64,000 bases of DNA, taken from NCBI RefSeq assembly GCF_030764225.1, contig NZ_JASAXH010000007.1; one strand, given 5' to 3'. Source of the DNA: Phocoenobacter atlanticus (lineage in GTDB: Bacteria > Pseudomonadota > Gammaproteobacteria > Enterobacterales > Pasteurellaceae). Numbering within the stretch: position 1 is the first letter of the stretch; every line of letters begins with the position of its first letter. The position numbers and the translations under genes were made by a program. A model generated the notes under the pieces. That model saw nothing but the letters and a program-made list of their open reading frames with translations, made no database searches and had not been told where the DNA came from. Of this stretch, positions 1 to 8,621 are shown piece after piece.

Positions 1-1718
1 TTGTTAAACCTGGAACAGAAGAAATTTTAATTCCTCGCAATACATTACTTGATGAAAAATGGTGTGATGTGATTGATGTTGAATCTGTTGATGTAATTAA
101 GGTTCGTTCAGTAGTAACTTGTGATACAGACTTCGGTGTGTGTGCAAAATGTTACGGACGTGATCTGGCTCGTGGTCATATCATCAACCAAGGTGAAGCA
201 GTTGGGGTTATCGCAGCACAATCAATCGGGGAACCGGGTACACAGTTAACGATGCGTACGTTCCATATCGGGGGTGCGGCATCAGCAGCAGCGAAAGAAT
301 CTAGCGTTCAGGTGAAAACTGCAGGGACATTAAAACTGGCGAACGCAAAATTTGTAACTAACAAAAATGGTAAACTCGTCATTACTTCTCGTACTACTGA
401 AATAACGGTTATTGATGCCTTTGGTCGTACTAAAGAGAAATATAAAGTGCCTTATGGTACTATTCTTTCTAAAGGTGATGGAGCAGAAGTTGAAGCGGGT
501 GAAGTCGTTGCAAACTGGGATCCTCACGCATTACCAATTATTGCAGAAGCTAGTGGTTTTATTCAGTTTAGCGATGTAATTGATGGTGTGACTGTTACTC
601 GTCAAACGGATGAGCTGACAGGTTTATCATCCATTGTTGTACAAGATGTTGGTGAACGTACTGCTACAGGTAAAGATTTGCGTCCAGCATTAAAACTGGT
701 GGATAAAAAAGGCAATGATGTATTGATTCCAGGTACCGATGTGCCAGCTAACTATTTCTTAGCCGGTAAATCTATTGTTAGCTTAACAGATGGTGCTGAG
801 ATTTCAGTGGGTGATGCGTTAGCTCGTATGCCACAAGAATCTGTGGGAACTAAGGATATTACAGGGGGTCTTCCTCGCGTAGCAGATTTATTTGAAGCAC
901 GTAAACCAAAAGAACCAGCAATCTTAGCAGAAATCTCAGGTATTATTTCATTTGGTAAAGAAACCAAAGGAAAACGCCGTTTAGTGATTACACCAGCAGA
1001 AGGCGAAGCATATGAAGAAATGATTCCAAAATGGCGTCAGCTTAATGTGTTTGAAGGTGAGATGATCCAACGAGGTGATGTAATCTCCGATGGTCCTGAA
1101 ATGCCTCACGATATCTTACGTTTACGTGGTATTCACGCAGTAACGGATTATATTGTAAACGAAGTGCAAGAAGTTTACCGCTTACAAGGGGTAAAAATTA
1201 ACGATAAGCACATCGAGGTAATTGTTCGTCAGATGTTACGTAAAGGAATTATCACAAACGCATATGACTCTGAATTCCTAAATGGAGAACAGGTTGAAGT
1301 GGCACGAGTGAAAATTGTGAACCGTAAACGTGAAGCAGAAGGTAAACCATTGGTTGAATATCAACGTGAATTATTAGGTATTACCAAAGCATCACTTGCA
1401 ACAGAATCCTTTATTTCTGCTGCATCGTTCCAAGAAACAACACGTGTGCTTACTGAAGCCGCTGTTGCGGGTAAACGTGATGAATTACGAGGCTTAAAAG
1501 AGAACGTAATTGTTGGTCGTTTAATTCCTGCGGGTACTGGTTTTGCGTATCACCAAAAACGTGCTCAGAAACGTTTACAAAGTGAAGTTAAGCTAGATCT
1601 AACATCAGTAGCGATGTCTGAAGAGCAACCTGTTGTAATTGCAACAGAGCAATCTTCTGCAACAGATGAAGCAGCTCAAAGTTTAGCTGCGTTATTAAAT
1701 GCAGGTTTAGATAATTAA
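1..1718 (+). CDS. rpoC: RNA polymerase subunit beta' (C-terminal part, cut by window edge)
   Basis: Beta' subunit of DNA-directed RNA polymerase. The frame is open from base 3 at the window edge, so only the C-terminal roughly 570 residues are present. Recognisable are the CAKCYGRDLA zinc-binding segment, the stretch AVGVIAAQSIGEPGTQLTMR that forms part of the bridge helix and trigger loop, and the conserved C-terminal block (GLPRVADLFEARKPKEPAI, later LKENVIVGRLIPAGTG). It ends with an acidic, alanine-rich tail and TAA at 1716-1718, followed closely by a strong terminator. No anomaly is visible. The 5' part and rpoB should lie just upstream of the window. Confidence 0.98.
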   Translation, partial: VKPGTEEILIPRNTLLDEKWCDVIDVESVDVIKVRSVVTCDTDFGVCAKCYGRDLARGHIINQGEAVGVIAAQSIGEPGTQLTMRTFHIGGAASAAAKESSVQVKTAGTLKLANAKFVTNKNGKLVITSRTTEITVIDAFGRTKEKYKVPYGTILSKGDGAEVEAGEVVANWDPHALPIIAEASGFIQFSDVIDGVTVTRQTDELTGLSSIVVQDVGERTATGKDLRPALKLVDKKGNDVLIPGTDVPANYFLAGKSIVSLTDGAEISVGDALARMPQESVGTKDITGGLPRVADLFEARKPKEPAILAEISGIISFGKETKGKRRLVITPAEGEAYEEMIPKWRQLNVFEGEMIQRGDVISDGPEMPHDILRLRGIHAVTDYIVNEVQEVYRLQGVKINDKHIEVIVRQMLRKGIITNAYDSEFLNGEQVEVARVKIVNRKREAEGKPLVEYQRELLGITKASLATESFISAASFQETTRVLTEAAVAGKRDELRGLKENVIVGRLIPAGTGFAYHQKRAQKRLQSEVKLDLTSVAMSEEQPVVIATEQSSATDEAAQSLAALLNAGLDN

Positions 1719-1745
1719 TTGAATTGATATCTAAATAATATAAAT

Positions 1746-1777
1746 AAACCCTTTACTAAAACGTAAGGGGTTTTTTT
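1746..1777 (+). terminator. Rho-independent terminator after rpoC
   Basis: An 11-bp stem (AAACCCTTTAC pairing with GTAAGGGGTTT, one G-T pair), a 6-nt loop and a T7 run lie 28 bp after the rpoC stop codon. Confidence 0.9.
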
Positions 1778-1863
1778 ATAGATTTTATATTGATTTTAGA
1801 AAATTAATAGCTTAGATTAAAAAGAGCAAGATGATAAATTTTAAAAAATTATAGGATATTATT

Positions 1864-2343
1864 ATGAGAAAAAATTATATTGATTGGGATTGCTATTTTA
1901 TGGGGATTGCAATCCTATCAGCAATGAGAAGTAAAGATCCTAATACTCAGGTGGGGGCTTGTATTGTGAATCAAGATCACCGAATAATCGGAGTAGGATA
2001 TAATGGCTTTCCTGCTGGGTGTAAAGATGAGGATTTCCCTTGGGCAAGAGAAGGTGATTTACTTGATACCAAATACCCCTATGTTTGCCACGCAGAACTT
2101 AATGCCATATTAAATAGTATTAAATCCTTAAAAGATTGTATTATCTATGTTGGGCTTTTTCCTTGTAATGAATGCAGTAAAGCAATCATCCAAAGTGGCA
2201 TTAAAGAAGTGGTCTATTTATCAAATAAATATGCACATACGGATACTCAAAAAGCATCACAGAAAATGCTTGATAGTGCAGGGGTAAAATATCGACAATT
2301 ACAAACGGAAAAAGAGAAGATAGAACTTTATTTTGATAAATGA
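1864..2343 (+). CDS. Deoxycytidylate (dCMP) deaminase
   Basis: Zinc-dependent deaminase predicted to convert dCMP to dUMP for thymidylate synthesis. The 159-residue protein carries the full catalytic signature: CHAELNAI (zinc His plus catalytic Glu, about residue 78) and PCNECSK (two zinc Cys, about residue 101). The substrate-binding segment DPNTQVGACIV and the block GYNGFPAGCKDEDFPW resemble vertebrate DCTD more than ComE-type bacterial enzymes, by my recollection. An AGGA-type ribosome site precedes the ATG. It stands alone between the rpoC terminator and an insertion sequence, so it may be an acquired gene. Function is confident from motifs; origin is inference. Confidence 0.88.
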   Translation: MRKNYIDWDCYFMGIAILSAMRSKDPNTQVGACIVNQDHRIIGVGYNGFPAGCKDEDFPWAREGDLLDTKYPYVCHAELNAILNSIKSLKDCIIYVGLFPCNECSKAIIQSGIKEVVYLSNKYAHTDTQKASQKMLDSAGVKYRQLQTEKEKIELYFDK

Positions 2344-2344
2344 T

Positions 2345-2375
2345 AGCGGTGAGATGTTAAAGAAAATTTACAAAA
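2345..2375 (+). repeat. DNA-uptake signal sequence (Apl-type)
   Basis: AGCGGTGAGATG core followed by an A/T tract ending in AAATTTACAAAA, directly after the deaminase stop codon. It matches the extended uptake signal of the Actinobacillus/Mannheimia branch. Confidence 0.7.
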
Positions 2376-2414
2376 TGCAAAATAACAGATTGAAAATACT
2401 AAGCTTATTTATTG

Positions 2415-2422
2415 CAAATTGA
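2415..2422. repeat. Left target site duplication of the IS element
   Basis: CAAATTGA immediately outside the left inverted repeat. It is identical to the 8 bp at 3854-3861 outside the right one. Confidence 0.9.
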
Positions 2423-3853
2423 GAGACTATAAAAATAACTGTGTATCTGCTTTAATATACAAAAAACATTAAGGTGGATACCAATATGAAAAAAGTAAAT
2501 TTAACCAACCAAATCGATGCACTACTTAAACAACTAGATTCTCAAGAAGATATCGCAAATGCGACTCAGCTATTGCACAAACGTTTCTTTGAGAAATCTC
2601 TCAATGCTGAATTAGATGCACATCTAGGCTATCAAAAGAATGGCACACGTAAAGGAAGTAACGCTAGAAATGGCGTTACAACCAAAACAGTATATTCTGA
2701 AGAGGGGAAGTTCTCTATCGATACCCCACGTGATAGAGAAGGAACTTTTGAGCCTGAAATTATCAAAAAACGACAAACAAGAGTCCCCACTCTAGACTTA
2801 AAAATTATCTATTTATATTCACAAGGAATGAGTACCCGTGAAATCACTGAAACCTTGTCAGACCTTTATGGGACTGAAGTCTCACCTACACTGGTATCAC
2901 GTGTGACAGATGCACTATTAGATGATGTTATAGAGTGGCAATCTCGCCCGCTTGATGAGGTCTATCCTATTGTTTATTTGGACTGCATCGTTGTCAAAGT
3001 CCGTCAAGATAAACGTGTGATTAATAAGGCAATTTACCTTGCCTTAGGCATTAATATGCAAGGACAAAAGGAGCTTTTAGGCTTGTGGATATCTGAAAAT
3101 GAAGGGGCTAAATTTTGGTTAGGGGTGCTGACTGAATTACAAAATAGAGGTGTAAAAGATATCCTTATTGCTTGTGTAGATGGTTTAACGGGCTTTCCTG
3201 ATGCGATTAATGCCGTTTATCCAAAAACAAAAATCCAGCTTTGTATTGTCCATATGGTGCGTAATTCAATGAAATATGTACCTTATAAGGATTATAAAGC
3301 GGTAGCTCGAGATTTAAAGAAAATTTATCAATCTGCAACGGAAGATGAAGCGTTACAGGAATTAGAAAATTTTGCGAATACTTATGACGATAAATATCCG
3401 CAAATATCACGGTCTTGGTATAAACACTGGGATAAGCTGAATACCTTGTTTAACTACCCTGAAGATATAAGAAAAGCCATTTATACGACGAATGCTATTG
3501 AGTCTGTAAATAGTGTTATTCGCAAAGTCATCAATAAGAGAAAATTATTCCCAACGGATGATTCTGCGAAAAAAGTCGTTTATCTGGCTATTCAAAATGC
3601 CTCTAAAAAATGGACAATGCCAATTAGGGACTGGAAATTAGCACTCAATAAGTTTATGATTGAGTTTGATGATCGCTTAGCTGATTATAGCAATAGCATT
3701 ATAATTTGACATAACAATTCCTCCTCTCTCATTACGAAATAATCTAAAACAAAGTGGCACAGAATTATTTTATTATGCCACTTTATACTATCTTTGCTAT
3801 ATCTTTAACTAACTTTAACTAAAGTGCAGTTACACAGTTTAAGAGACAGTCTC
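2423..3853 (+). mobile_element. Complete IS256-family insertion sequence (1431 bp)
   Basis: Imperfect 28-bp terminal inverted repeats at 2423-2450 and 3826-3853, both starting GAGACT and sharing AACTGTGTA, bracket one transposase gene. Perfect 8-bp direct repeats CAAATTGA flank both ends, the duplication size expected for IS256-family insertion. With an intact transposase and both ends, the copy appears complete and possibly still mobile. It landed in the intergenic region downstream of the dCMP deaminase and interrupts no visible gene. Confidence 0.93.
2486..3709 (+). CDS. IS256-family (Mutator-type) DDE transposase
   Basis: Catalyses copy-out transposition of the surrounding element. The 407-residue protein shows the IS256 layout: an N-terminal RKGSNARNG / DTPRDREGTFEP region, then the DDE residues in VYLDCIVVK (first Asp), ACVDGLTGFPDAI (second Asp) and TTNAIESVNSVIRK (Glu), with CIVHMVRNS between. 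The ATG at 2486 is preferred over the upstream GTG at 2474 because AAGGTGG (2471-2477) sits 8 nt before it. The length is normal for the family and no frameshift is seen. Confidence 0.95.
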   Translation: MKKVNLTNQIDALLKQLDSQEDIANATQLLHKRFFEKSLNAELDAHLGYQKNGTRKGSNARNGVTTKTVYSEEGKFSIDTPRDREGTFEPEIIKKRQTRVPTLDLKIIYLYSQGMSTREITETLSDLYGTEVSPTLVSRVTDALLDDVIEWQSRPLDEVYPIVYLDCIVVKVRQDKRVINKAIYLALGINMQGQKELLGLWISENEGAKFWLGVLTELQNRGVKDILIACVDGLTGFPDAINAVYPKTKIQLCIVHMVRNSMKYVPYKDYKAVARDLKKIYQSATEDEALQELENFANTYDDKYPQISRSWYKHWDKLNTLFNYPEDIRKAIYTTNAIESVNSVIRKVINKRKLFPTDDSAKKVVYLAIQNASKKWTMPIRDWKLALNKFMIEFDDRLADYSNSIII

Positions 3854-3861
3854 CAAATTGA
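3854..3861. repeat. Right target site duplication of the IS element
   Basis: CAAATTGA directly after the right inverted repeat; partner of 2415-2422. The rest of the gap up to lon (3862-4046) is AT-rich and shows no gene. Confidence 0.9.
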
Positions 3862-4046
3862 GTTTTTTATACTAATTCACTTTTAGAAAGAAAAATACTC
3901 GATATCACAAGCATTATATCTCTTAATACCAATTTTCGTTGTAAGTTTATGACAAGTTGTAGAATGTTCTTTTATCAAAGAAATAATATTCCAAAATATT
4001 GGATTTTTCTTCAATGGTTAAATTTTTTGTTTTTGTATTCATTCAT

Positions 4047-4091
4047 AAAAGTTACTTAACGTCTTATTATATAATCCTTTAAGTAACTTTT
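4047..4091 (-). terminator. Hairpin terminator downstream of lon
   Basis: Perfect 13-bp inverted repeat AAAAGTTACTTAA (4047-4059) with TTAAGTAACTTTT (4079-4091) and a 19-nt loop. It lies 19 bp after the lon stop codon, and both strands end the stem in a T run, so it could work in both directions. Confidence 0.7.
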
Positions 4092-4109
4092 TAGCGTCAT
4101 TTTCTATAT

Positions 4110-6506
4110 TTATTGAACCGTTAAAGTATTTTTTGCCTTTAATTTAATGTGTGGGTTTGGAATAATTTCAATACCTTCTGGTGTTTTTTCCAAAGCAATA
4201 CTTAAGACTTCATCAATAGTTTCAACTGGATGAATAGCTAAATCTTGTTTCGCTTTATCAGGGATATCTTCCAAATCTTTTTCATTTTCTTTTGGAATAA
4301 TTACTGTCTTGATACCACCTCGATGTGCTGCAAGTAATTTTTCTTTTAAACCACCGATAGGTAATACTTTACCTCGTAAGTTAATTTCACCCGTCATCGC
4401 AACATCTGCTCGAACAGGGTTACCTGTTAAAGTAGAAATTAGAGCTGTACACATCGCTATTCCCGCACTCGGGCCATCTTTAGGCGTTGCACCATCTGGG
4501 ACGTGTACGTGAATGTCACGTTTTTCATAAAAATCAGAAGCAATTCCTAATTTTTCAGCACGTGAACGAACAACGATCATTGCAGCTTGGATTGATTCTT
4601 TCATTACATCACCTAAAGAACCTGTAAATGAGAATTTGCCTTTACCGATGACTGAAGCAGTTTCAATAGTGAGTAAGTCTCCACCAACTTCTGTCCACGC
4701 CAATCCAGTTACCTCACCAATGCGGTTTTGAGAATCCATTTTGCCATAATCAAAACGTTTCACACCTAAAAATGCATCAAGGTTATCTGCATTAACAGTG
4801 ATTGATTTTAGTTTTTTATTTAGTACTAATTTTTTTACTGCTTTTCGACATATTTTTGCAATTTCACGTTCTAAATTTCGTACACCAGCTTCACGTGTGT
4901 AGTAACGAATGATATCTAAAATAGCACTATCTTCAATATTTAATTCGTTTATTTTTAAACCATTATTCTCTTTTTGTTTTTCAACTAAATGTTTTTTAGC
5001 AATGTTCATTTTTTCATCTTCGGTATAACCAGAAAGACGAATAACTTCCATTCTGTCTAATAAAGCAGGTGGAATATTCATTGAATTTGAGGTTGCTACA
5101 AACATTACATCAGAAAGATCATAATCTATTTCTAAATAGTGATCATTAAAGGCTTTATTTTGTTCTGGATCTAGTACTTCAAGTAATGCAGACGCTGGAT
5201 CGCCTCGCATATCTTGAGCCATTTTATCAATTTCATCTAGTAGGAAAAGCGGGTTTTTCACACCAACTTTTGCCATTTTTTGAATTAATTGCCCCGGCAT
5301 TGAGCCAATATAAGTACGGCGATGACCTCGAATTTCAGCTTCATCACGTACACCACCTAAAGCCATACGAACATATTTACGTCCTGTAGCATTAGCAACC
5401 GATTGTCCTAGTGAGGTTTTTCCTACCCCAGGAGGTCCTACCAAACATAAAATAGGTCCTTTTAATTTATTTAATCGAGTTTGTACTGCGAGATATTCTA
5501 AAATACGCTCTTTAACACGTTCTAAGCCGTGATGATCTTTATCTAATATCTCTTGTGCTTTTTGCAAATTTTTCTTTACAACTGACCGCTTATGCCAAGG
5601 CACTTGTAGTAACCAATCAATGTAGCCACGCACAACCGTTGCTTCTGAAGAGCCTTGAGGCATCAATTTTAATTTTTTTAGTTCATTTTCCGCTTTTTCT
5701 TTAGCTTCTTTTGGCATTTTTGCTTTTGTAATTTTTTCTTTAAGCTGATCTAATTCTGTTGCTTCTTGATCTTCACCATTACCTAGCTCTTTTTGGATTG
5801 CCTTAATTTGCTCATTCAAATAGTAATCACGCTGATTTTTTTCCATTTGTTGTTTAACACGATTACGGATACGGCTTTCTGTTTCTAAGGTATCCATTTC
5901 TGTGACCATTGTGATGAGTAAAGCCTCAAAGCGAGCAACAAGATTAATCTCTTGTAACAACTCTTGTTTACGATTAGTTGGCGCAATTAAATTTGCTGCG
6001 ATAGTATCAGCTAAACGTTCCTCAAAAGTGATTTTTTTCAATTTTGGTAAAATATCAGGGGATATTTTCTTATTATTTTTTATATAGTTCTCAAATTCCA
6101 CTAATGTTGTTCTTGCAATAGCTTGCAATTCATTTTGTTTATCCTGAGTCTCTGAAATTAATGGTTCAACATTTGCTATCAGTCCATTTTTACTATCACT
6201 TGCATAGTTTATTTTAGCGCGTTGTTGTCCTTCAACGAGCACTTTTACTGTGCCATCAGGTAAGTTAAGCATTTGAATAATATTTGCGATTACACCAACA
6301 TCATAAAGTTCGTTTATCTCAGGATCTTCACTGCTAGGATCTTTTTGAGTGACTAAAAACAATTGCTTGTTATTTTCCATTGCGGCTTGCAAACTTTGAA
6401 CGGATTTTTCTCGCCCAACAAAAAGCGGCATTACCATAAATGGAAATACTACAACATCTCTTAATGGAAGCATTGGTAAATTAATGATATTTTTCTTTTT
6501 TGCCAT
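4110..6506 (-). CDS. lon: ATP-dependent protease La (Lon)
   Basis: Cytosolic AAA+ serine protease that degrades misfolded and regulatory proteins. Domain order is an N-terminal substrate-binding domain (LPMLPLRDVVVFPFMVMPL), a coiled-coil (about residues 200-300), an AAA+ module with Walker A GPPGVGKT and Walker B LFLLDEIDKM plus the arginine region DRMEVIRLSGYT, then the protease domain with the catalytic Ser in PKDGPSAG and Lys further on in GEINLRGKVLPIGGLKEK. 798 residues is the usual LonA length. The promoter upstream looks sigma-32 dependent and a hairpin terminator follows. It is a single-gene unit. Confidence 0.98.
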   Translation of the reverse strand: MAKKKNIINLPMLPLRDVVVFPFMVMPLFVGREKSVQSLQAAMENNKQLFLVTQKDPSSEDPEINELYDVGVIANIIQMLNLPDGTVKVLVEGQQRAKINYASDSKNGLIANVEPLISETQDKQNELQAIARTTLVEFENYIKNNKKISPDILPKLKKITFEERLADTIAANLIAPTNRKQELLQEINLVARFEALLITMVTEMDTLETESRIRNRVKQQMEKNQRDYYLNEQIKAIQKELGNGEDQEATELDQLKEKITKAKMPKEAKEKAENELKKLKLMPQGSSEATVVRGYIDWLLQVPWHKRSVVKKNLQKAQEILDKDHHGLERVKERILEYLAVQTRLNKLKGPILCLVGPPGVGKTSLGQSVANATGRKYVRMALGGVRDEAEIRGHRRTYIGSMPGQLIQKMAKVGVKNPLFLLDEIDKMAQDMRGDPASALLEVLDPEQNKAFNDHYLEIDYDLSDVMFVATSNSMNIPPALLDRMEVIRLSGYTEDEKMNIAKKHLVEKQKENNGLKINELNIEDSAILDIIRYYTREAGVRNLEREIAKICRKAVKKLVLNKKLKSITVNADNLDAFLGVKRFDYGKMDSQNRIGEVTGLAWTEVGGDLLTIETASVIGKGKFSFTGSLGDVMKESIQAAMIVVRSRAEKLGIASDFYEKRDIHVHVPDGATPKDGPSAGIAMCTALISTLTGNPVRADVAMTGEINLRGKVLPIGGLKEKLLAAHRGGIKTVIIPKENEKDLEDIPDKAKQDLAIHPVETIDEVLSIALEKTPEGIEIIPNPHIKLKAKNTLTVQ

Positions 6507-6539
6507 AAATTAAACTCTTTCTATTTAGGAATTAAACTA

Positions 6540-6567
6540 TTATGGGGGTAGATTTTAATAACTCAAG
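6540..6567 (-). promoter_or_regulatory. Heat-shock (sigma-32) promoter of lon
   Basis: Read on the minus strand: -35 CTTGAGT (6567-6561), 13-bp spacer, -10 CCCCATAA (6547-6540). This is very close to the sigma-32 consensus CTTGAAA-N13/14-CCCCATNT and lies about 35 bp upstream of the lon start. Lon is a classic heat-shock gene in gamma-proteobacteria. Confidence 0.8.
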
Positions 6568-6592
6568 TAAAAAATGAGTTATGGATACATTT

Positions 6593-6889
6593 CTACACAT
6601 ATTTATAGATTAAAATGGTAAAGCTGACAGTGATCATAACGGACATTAATACTTTAGCATAAGTAGGAATACGCCGTGTTTCATTCCAATCCCTTAATGG
6701 TTTACCTAAAATAGGATGATTAAGTAACCATAAATGAAAACGTGATGAACTATGAGAAAAGCAGATTAGTGCAACAAGTAAAAAAGGGGTCGTTGGCATT
6801 AAAGGAACGATTATTCCAATAATACCCAAAGCAACAAAGAGCCATCCTAAAGTAAAGAAGAGTATTGTTTTGATATTGTATTTAACCAT
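6593..6889 (-). CDS. DUF454 (YbaN-like) inner membrane protein
   Basis: Small 98-residue integral membrane protein of unknown function. It has the family hallmarks: a first membrane segment (FFTLGWLFVALGIIGIIVPLMP), the motif PLMPTTPFLLVALICF, then SRFHLWLLNHPILGKPLRDW and a C-terminal membrane segment. The length is typical of E. coli YbaN (about 125) to slightly short. It is transcribed in the same direction as lon, about 86 bp upstream of it, but the sigma-32 promoter lies between them, so lon need not depend on it. Confidence 0.85.
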   Translation of the reverse strand: MVKYNIKTILFFTLGWLFVALGIIGIIVPLMPTTPFLLVALICFSHSSSRFHLWLLNHPILGKPLRDWNETRRIPTYAKVLMSVMITVSFTILIYKYV

Positions 6890-7067
6890 AAATTATTATT
6901 TTTTAAGTTTGCCTCAAATTTTTATGCATTATATCATTTACTTCCTTATAAAAGGAAATGATTATAAATTACAATAAACAATAGTTTCATTTTTTAGGAA
7001 AATGATTTAAGTTGATGATAAAAAGGATTTTTTTTAATCACCTAATTTAAATTAGTAAAAATTTAGT

Positions 7068-7095
7068 TTGACACTAATTTAAATATCCGTAGAAT
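7068..7095 (+). promoter_or_regulatory. Sigma-70 promoter of the tRNA-Gly/tRNA-Cys pair
   Basis: TTGACA (7068-7073), 16-bp spacer, TAGAAT (7090-7095), about 43 bp before the first tRNA. The remaining gap back to 6890 contains only AT-rich sequence. Confidence 0.75.
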
Positions 7096-7138
7096 ACTCT
7101 CCAGTTTCTATTATGTAATTCAATTACATATATTTGAA

Positions 7139-7214
<76 letters not shown>

Positions 7215-7232
7215 TTCTATACTCAATATGAT

Positions 7233-7306
7233 GGTACGCTAGCAAAGCGGTTATGCACTGGATTGCAAATCCATGTAGCTCGGTTCGACTCCGGGGCGTA
7301 CCTCCA
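7233..7306 (+). tRNA. tRNA-Cys (GCA)
   Basis: Acceptor GGTACGC pairs with GCGTACC, anticodon loop ATTGCAAAT with GCA, T-loop GTTCGACTC, encoded CCA. It lies 18 bp after tRNA-Gly, so the two are probably cotranscribed. The internal AAGCGGTTA is tRNA sequence, not an uptake signal. Confidence 0.97.
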
Positions 7307-7373
7307 TTTTTTACTTTAATCAAAAAACTCCAATATTTTCCAAGTAGTCTATAAAAATTTGCAGAAAAAGGGA

Positions 7374-7823
7374 TTTCTAAGCTGTGTATGCCACAGGTAA
7401 CATAGTTCTAGTGCTGATGCAATTTATACAGCATTTCTAAGCTGTGTATGCCACAGGTAACGATTTAATCATAGAATGGCAAAATCAATTGAGATTTCTA
7501 AGCTGTGTATGCCACAGGTAACATCCAACAAGTGGCTTTATTTTCAAAAACAAATTTCTAAGCTGTGTATGCCACAGGTAACATATTTAGAATAACCCTA
7601 CTGCTAATTTAACTATTTCTAAGCTGTGTATGCCACAGGTAACCGTCAATAGTTGAAAGAGTCTTACCAGCACCATTTCTAAGCTGTGTATGCCACAGGT
7701 AACAGAAAAAGAAAGAAATAAAAATAGAATAATTATTTCTAAGCTGTGTATGCCACAGGTAACCTAATAAAATATAATCATTCAAGCCAATTTTATTTCT
7801 AAGCTGTGTATGCCACAGGTAAC
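7374..7823 (-). CRISPR. Type I-F CRISPR array, 8 repeats and 7 spacers
   Basis: Eight identical 28-nt repeats start at 7374, 7434, 7495, 7555, 7616, 7676, 7736 and 7796. Spacers are 32 or 33 nt. On the minus strand each repeat runs GTTAC, then hairpin CTGTG-GCATA-CACAG, then CTTAGAAA, which gives the 8-nt 5' handle of I-F crRNAs after Csy4 cleavage 3' of the stem. The base after every repeat is T in all eight cases, including beyond the last repeat, so the unit may be 29 nt. Orientation places the leader at 7824-7958 next to csy4. All repeats are identical, which suggests a compact, functional array. Confidence 0.98.
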
Positions 7824-7958
7824 CAGACGTTTTAAATCCAAAACCCTTATTTATCAACATATCATAGAGAAATTATCAAAAATACCTTCCAAAGAACCAA
7901 ACACCCTAACTATCTGATAATTAAGGTGTTTTTGTTTGGACTAAAAATAAAGGGTATT
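7824..7958 (-). promoter_or_regulatory. CRISPR leader region between csy4 and the array
   Basis: AT-rich 135-bp segment between the csy4 stop codon and the leader-proximal repeat, in the position expected for the I-F leader. It contains an inverted repeat (AAACACC...TAA at 7899-7909 with TTAAGGTGTTT at 7921-7931) with a T run only on the plus strand. I cannot point to a convincing array promoter by eye. Confidence 0.6.
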
Positions 7959-8618
7959 TTACCAATTTGGGACAGTTGTTGTGCTACTTAATCCATAAGT
8001 ATTAAATTGTCCAGATTGATACGTATCTACGTCTATTTGCTCAATTTGTAAAGAAAATTCATTTTGATTACTTTCACTCTTTAATTTGATATAAGGGCGT
8101 AATTCAAGAGGAGGATTATAATAACGGATCAATGCCTTTTCTCGACTTAAATTTTTTTGTTGCATAATTTGTGCAATTCGCTCAGTCTTAACCTCATCAA
8201 AAGTTTTGTTATGGCGTTTTGCATAACGACGAACTTGACGATCTCGATTTTTTTCCTGTCGGAAACGTTTGACACAAATATAACTTACCTGTTCGGGTAC
8301 GGCTTTAATACTAGAACAATGAACATAATCAGCAAGGCGTTCCAGCCATTTTTTAAAATCTAACTGTTCGAGTTCCTGTTGTGTTTGAGCAAAAATACGT
8401 AGTTTTGATCCTAAAGTAGCAACTGTTTTCCCTTCTTTTTCAAAACATCGATATTCAGGGAAACTGACGCCGATATCTGATGTTTTTGCACTCTCCCCAT
8501 TTACTTTTTTAGCTTGTTCAACCAATGCTAAATGGAGTTGAGTGAAAGTTTTTGACCAAATAAAATAAAGAGAAATATCTGCATTTTTGATCAAGGTAAT
8601 TTCTTGGTAGTAATTCAT
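7959..8618 (-). CDS. csy4: CRISPR endoribonuclease Csy4 (Cas6f)
   Basis: Processes pre-crRNA 3' of the repeat hairpin and stays bound as the Cascade foot. The protein matches Cas6f along its length: N-terminal MNYYQEITLI, catalytic His in LHLALVEQ (about residue 29), IGVSFPEY, the arginine-rich helix VKRFRQEKNRDRQVRRYAKRH that contacts the RNA stem, and the C-terminal FNTYGLSSTTTVPNW. At 219 residues it is about 30 longer than the Pseudomonas enzyme, partly through an insert near residues 38-60. It begins 3 bp after csy3 ends and is the last gene of the csy operon, directly before the leader. Confidence 0.96.
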   Translation of the reverse strand: MNYYQEITLIKNADISLYFIWSKTFTQLHLALVEQAKKVNGESAKTSDIGVSFPEYRCFEKEGKTVATLGSKLRIFAQTQQELEQLDFKKWLERLADYVHCSSIKAVPEQVSYICVKRFRQEKNRDRQVRRYAKRHNKTFDEVKTERIAQIMQQKNLSREKALIRYYNPPLELRPYIKLKSESNQNEFSLQIEQIDVDTYQSGQFNTYGLSSTTTVPNW

Positions 8619-8621
8619 TTG

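Noticed and set aside
7245..7255. AAGCGGTTA inside tRNA-Cys as an uptake signal
   Set aside because: It is conserved tRNA sequence and lacks the A/T-rich tail.
7609..7860. 83-codon frame across the CRISPR array on the minus strand
   Set aside because: It only reads through repeats (YLWHTQLRN at each one) and spacers; a by-product of the array.
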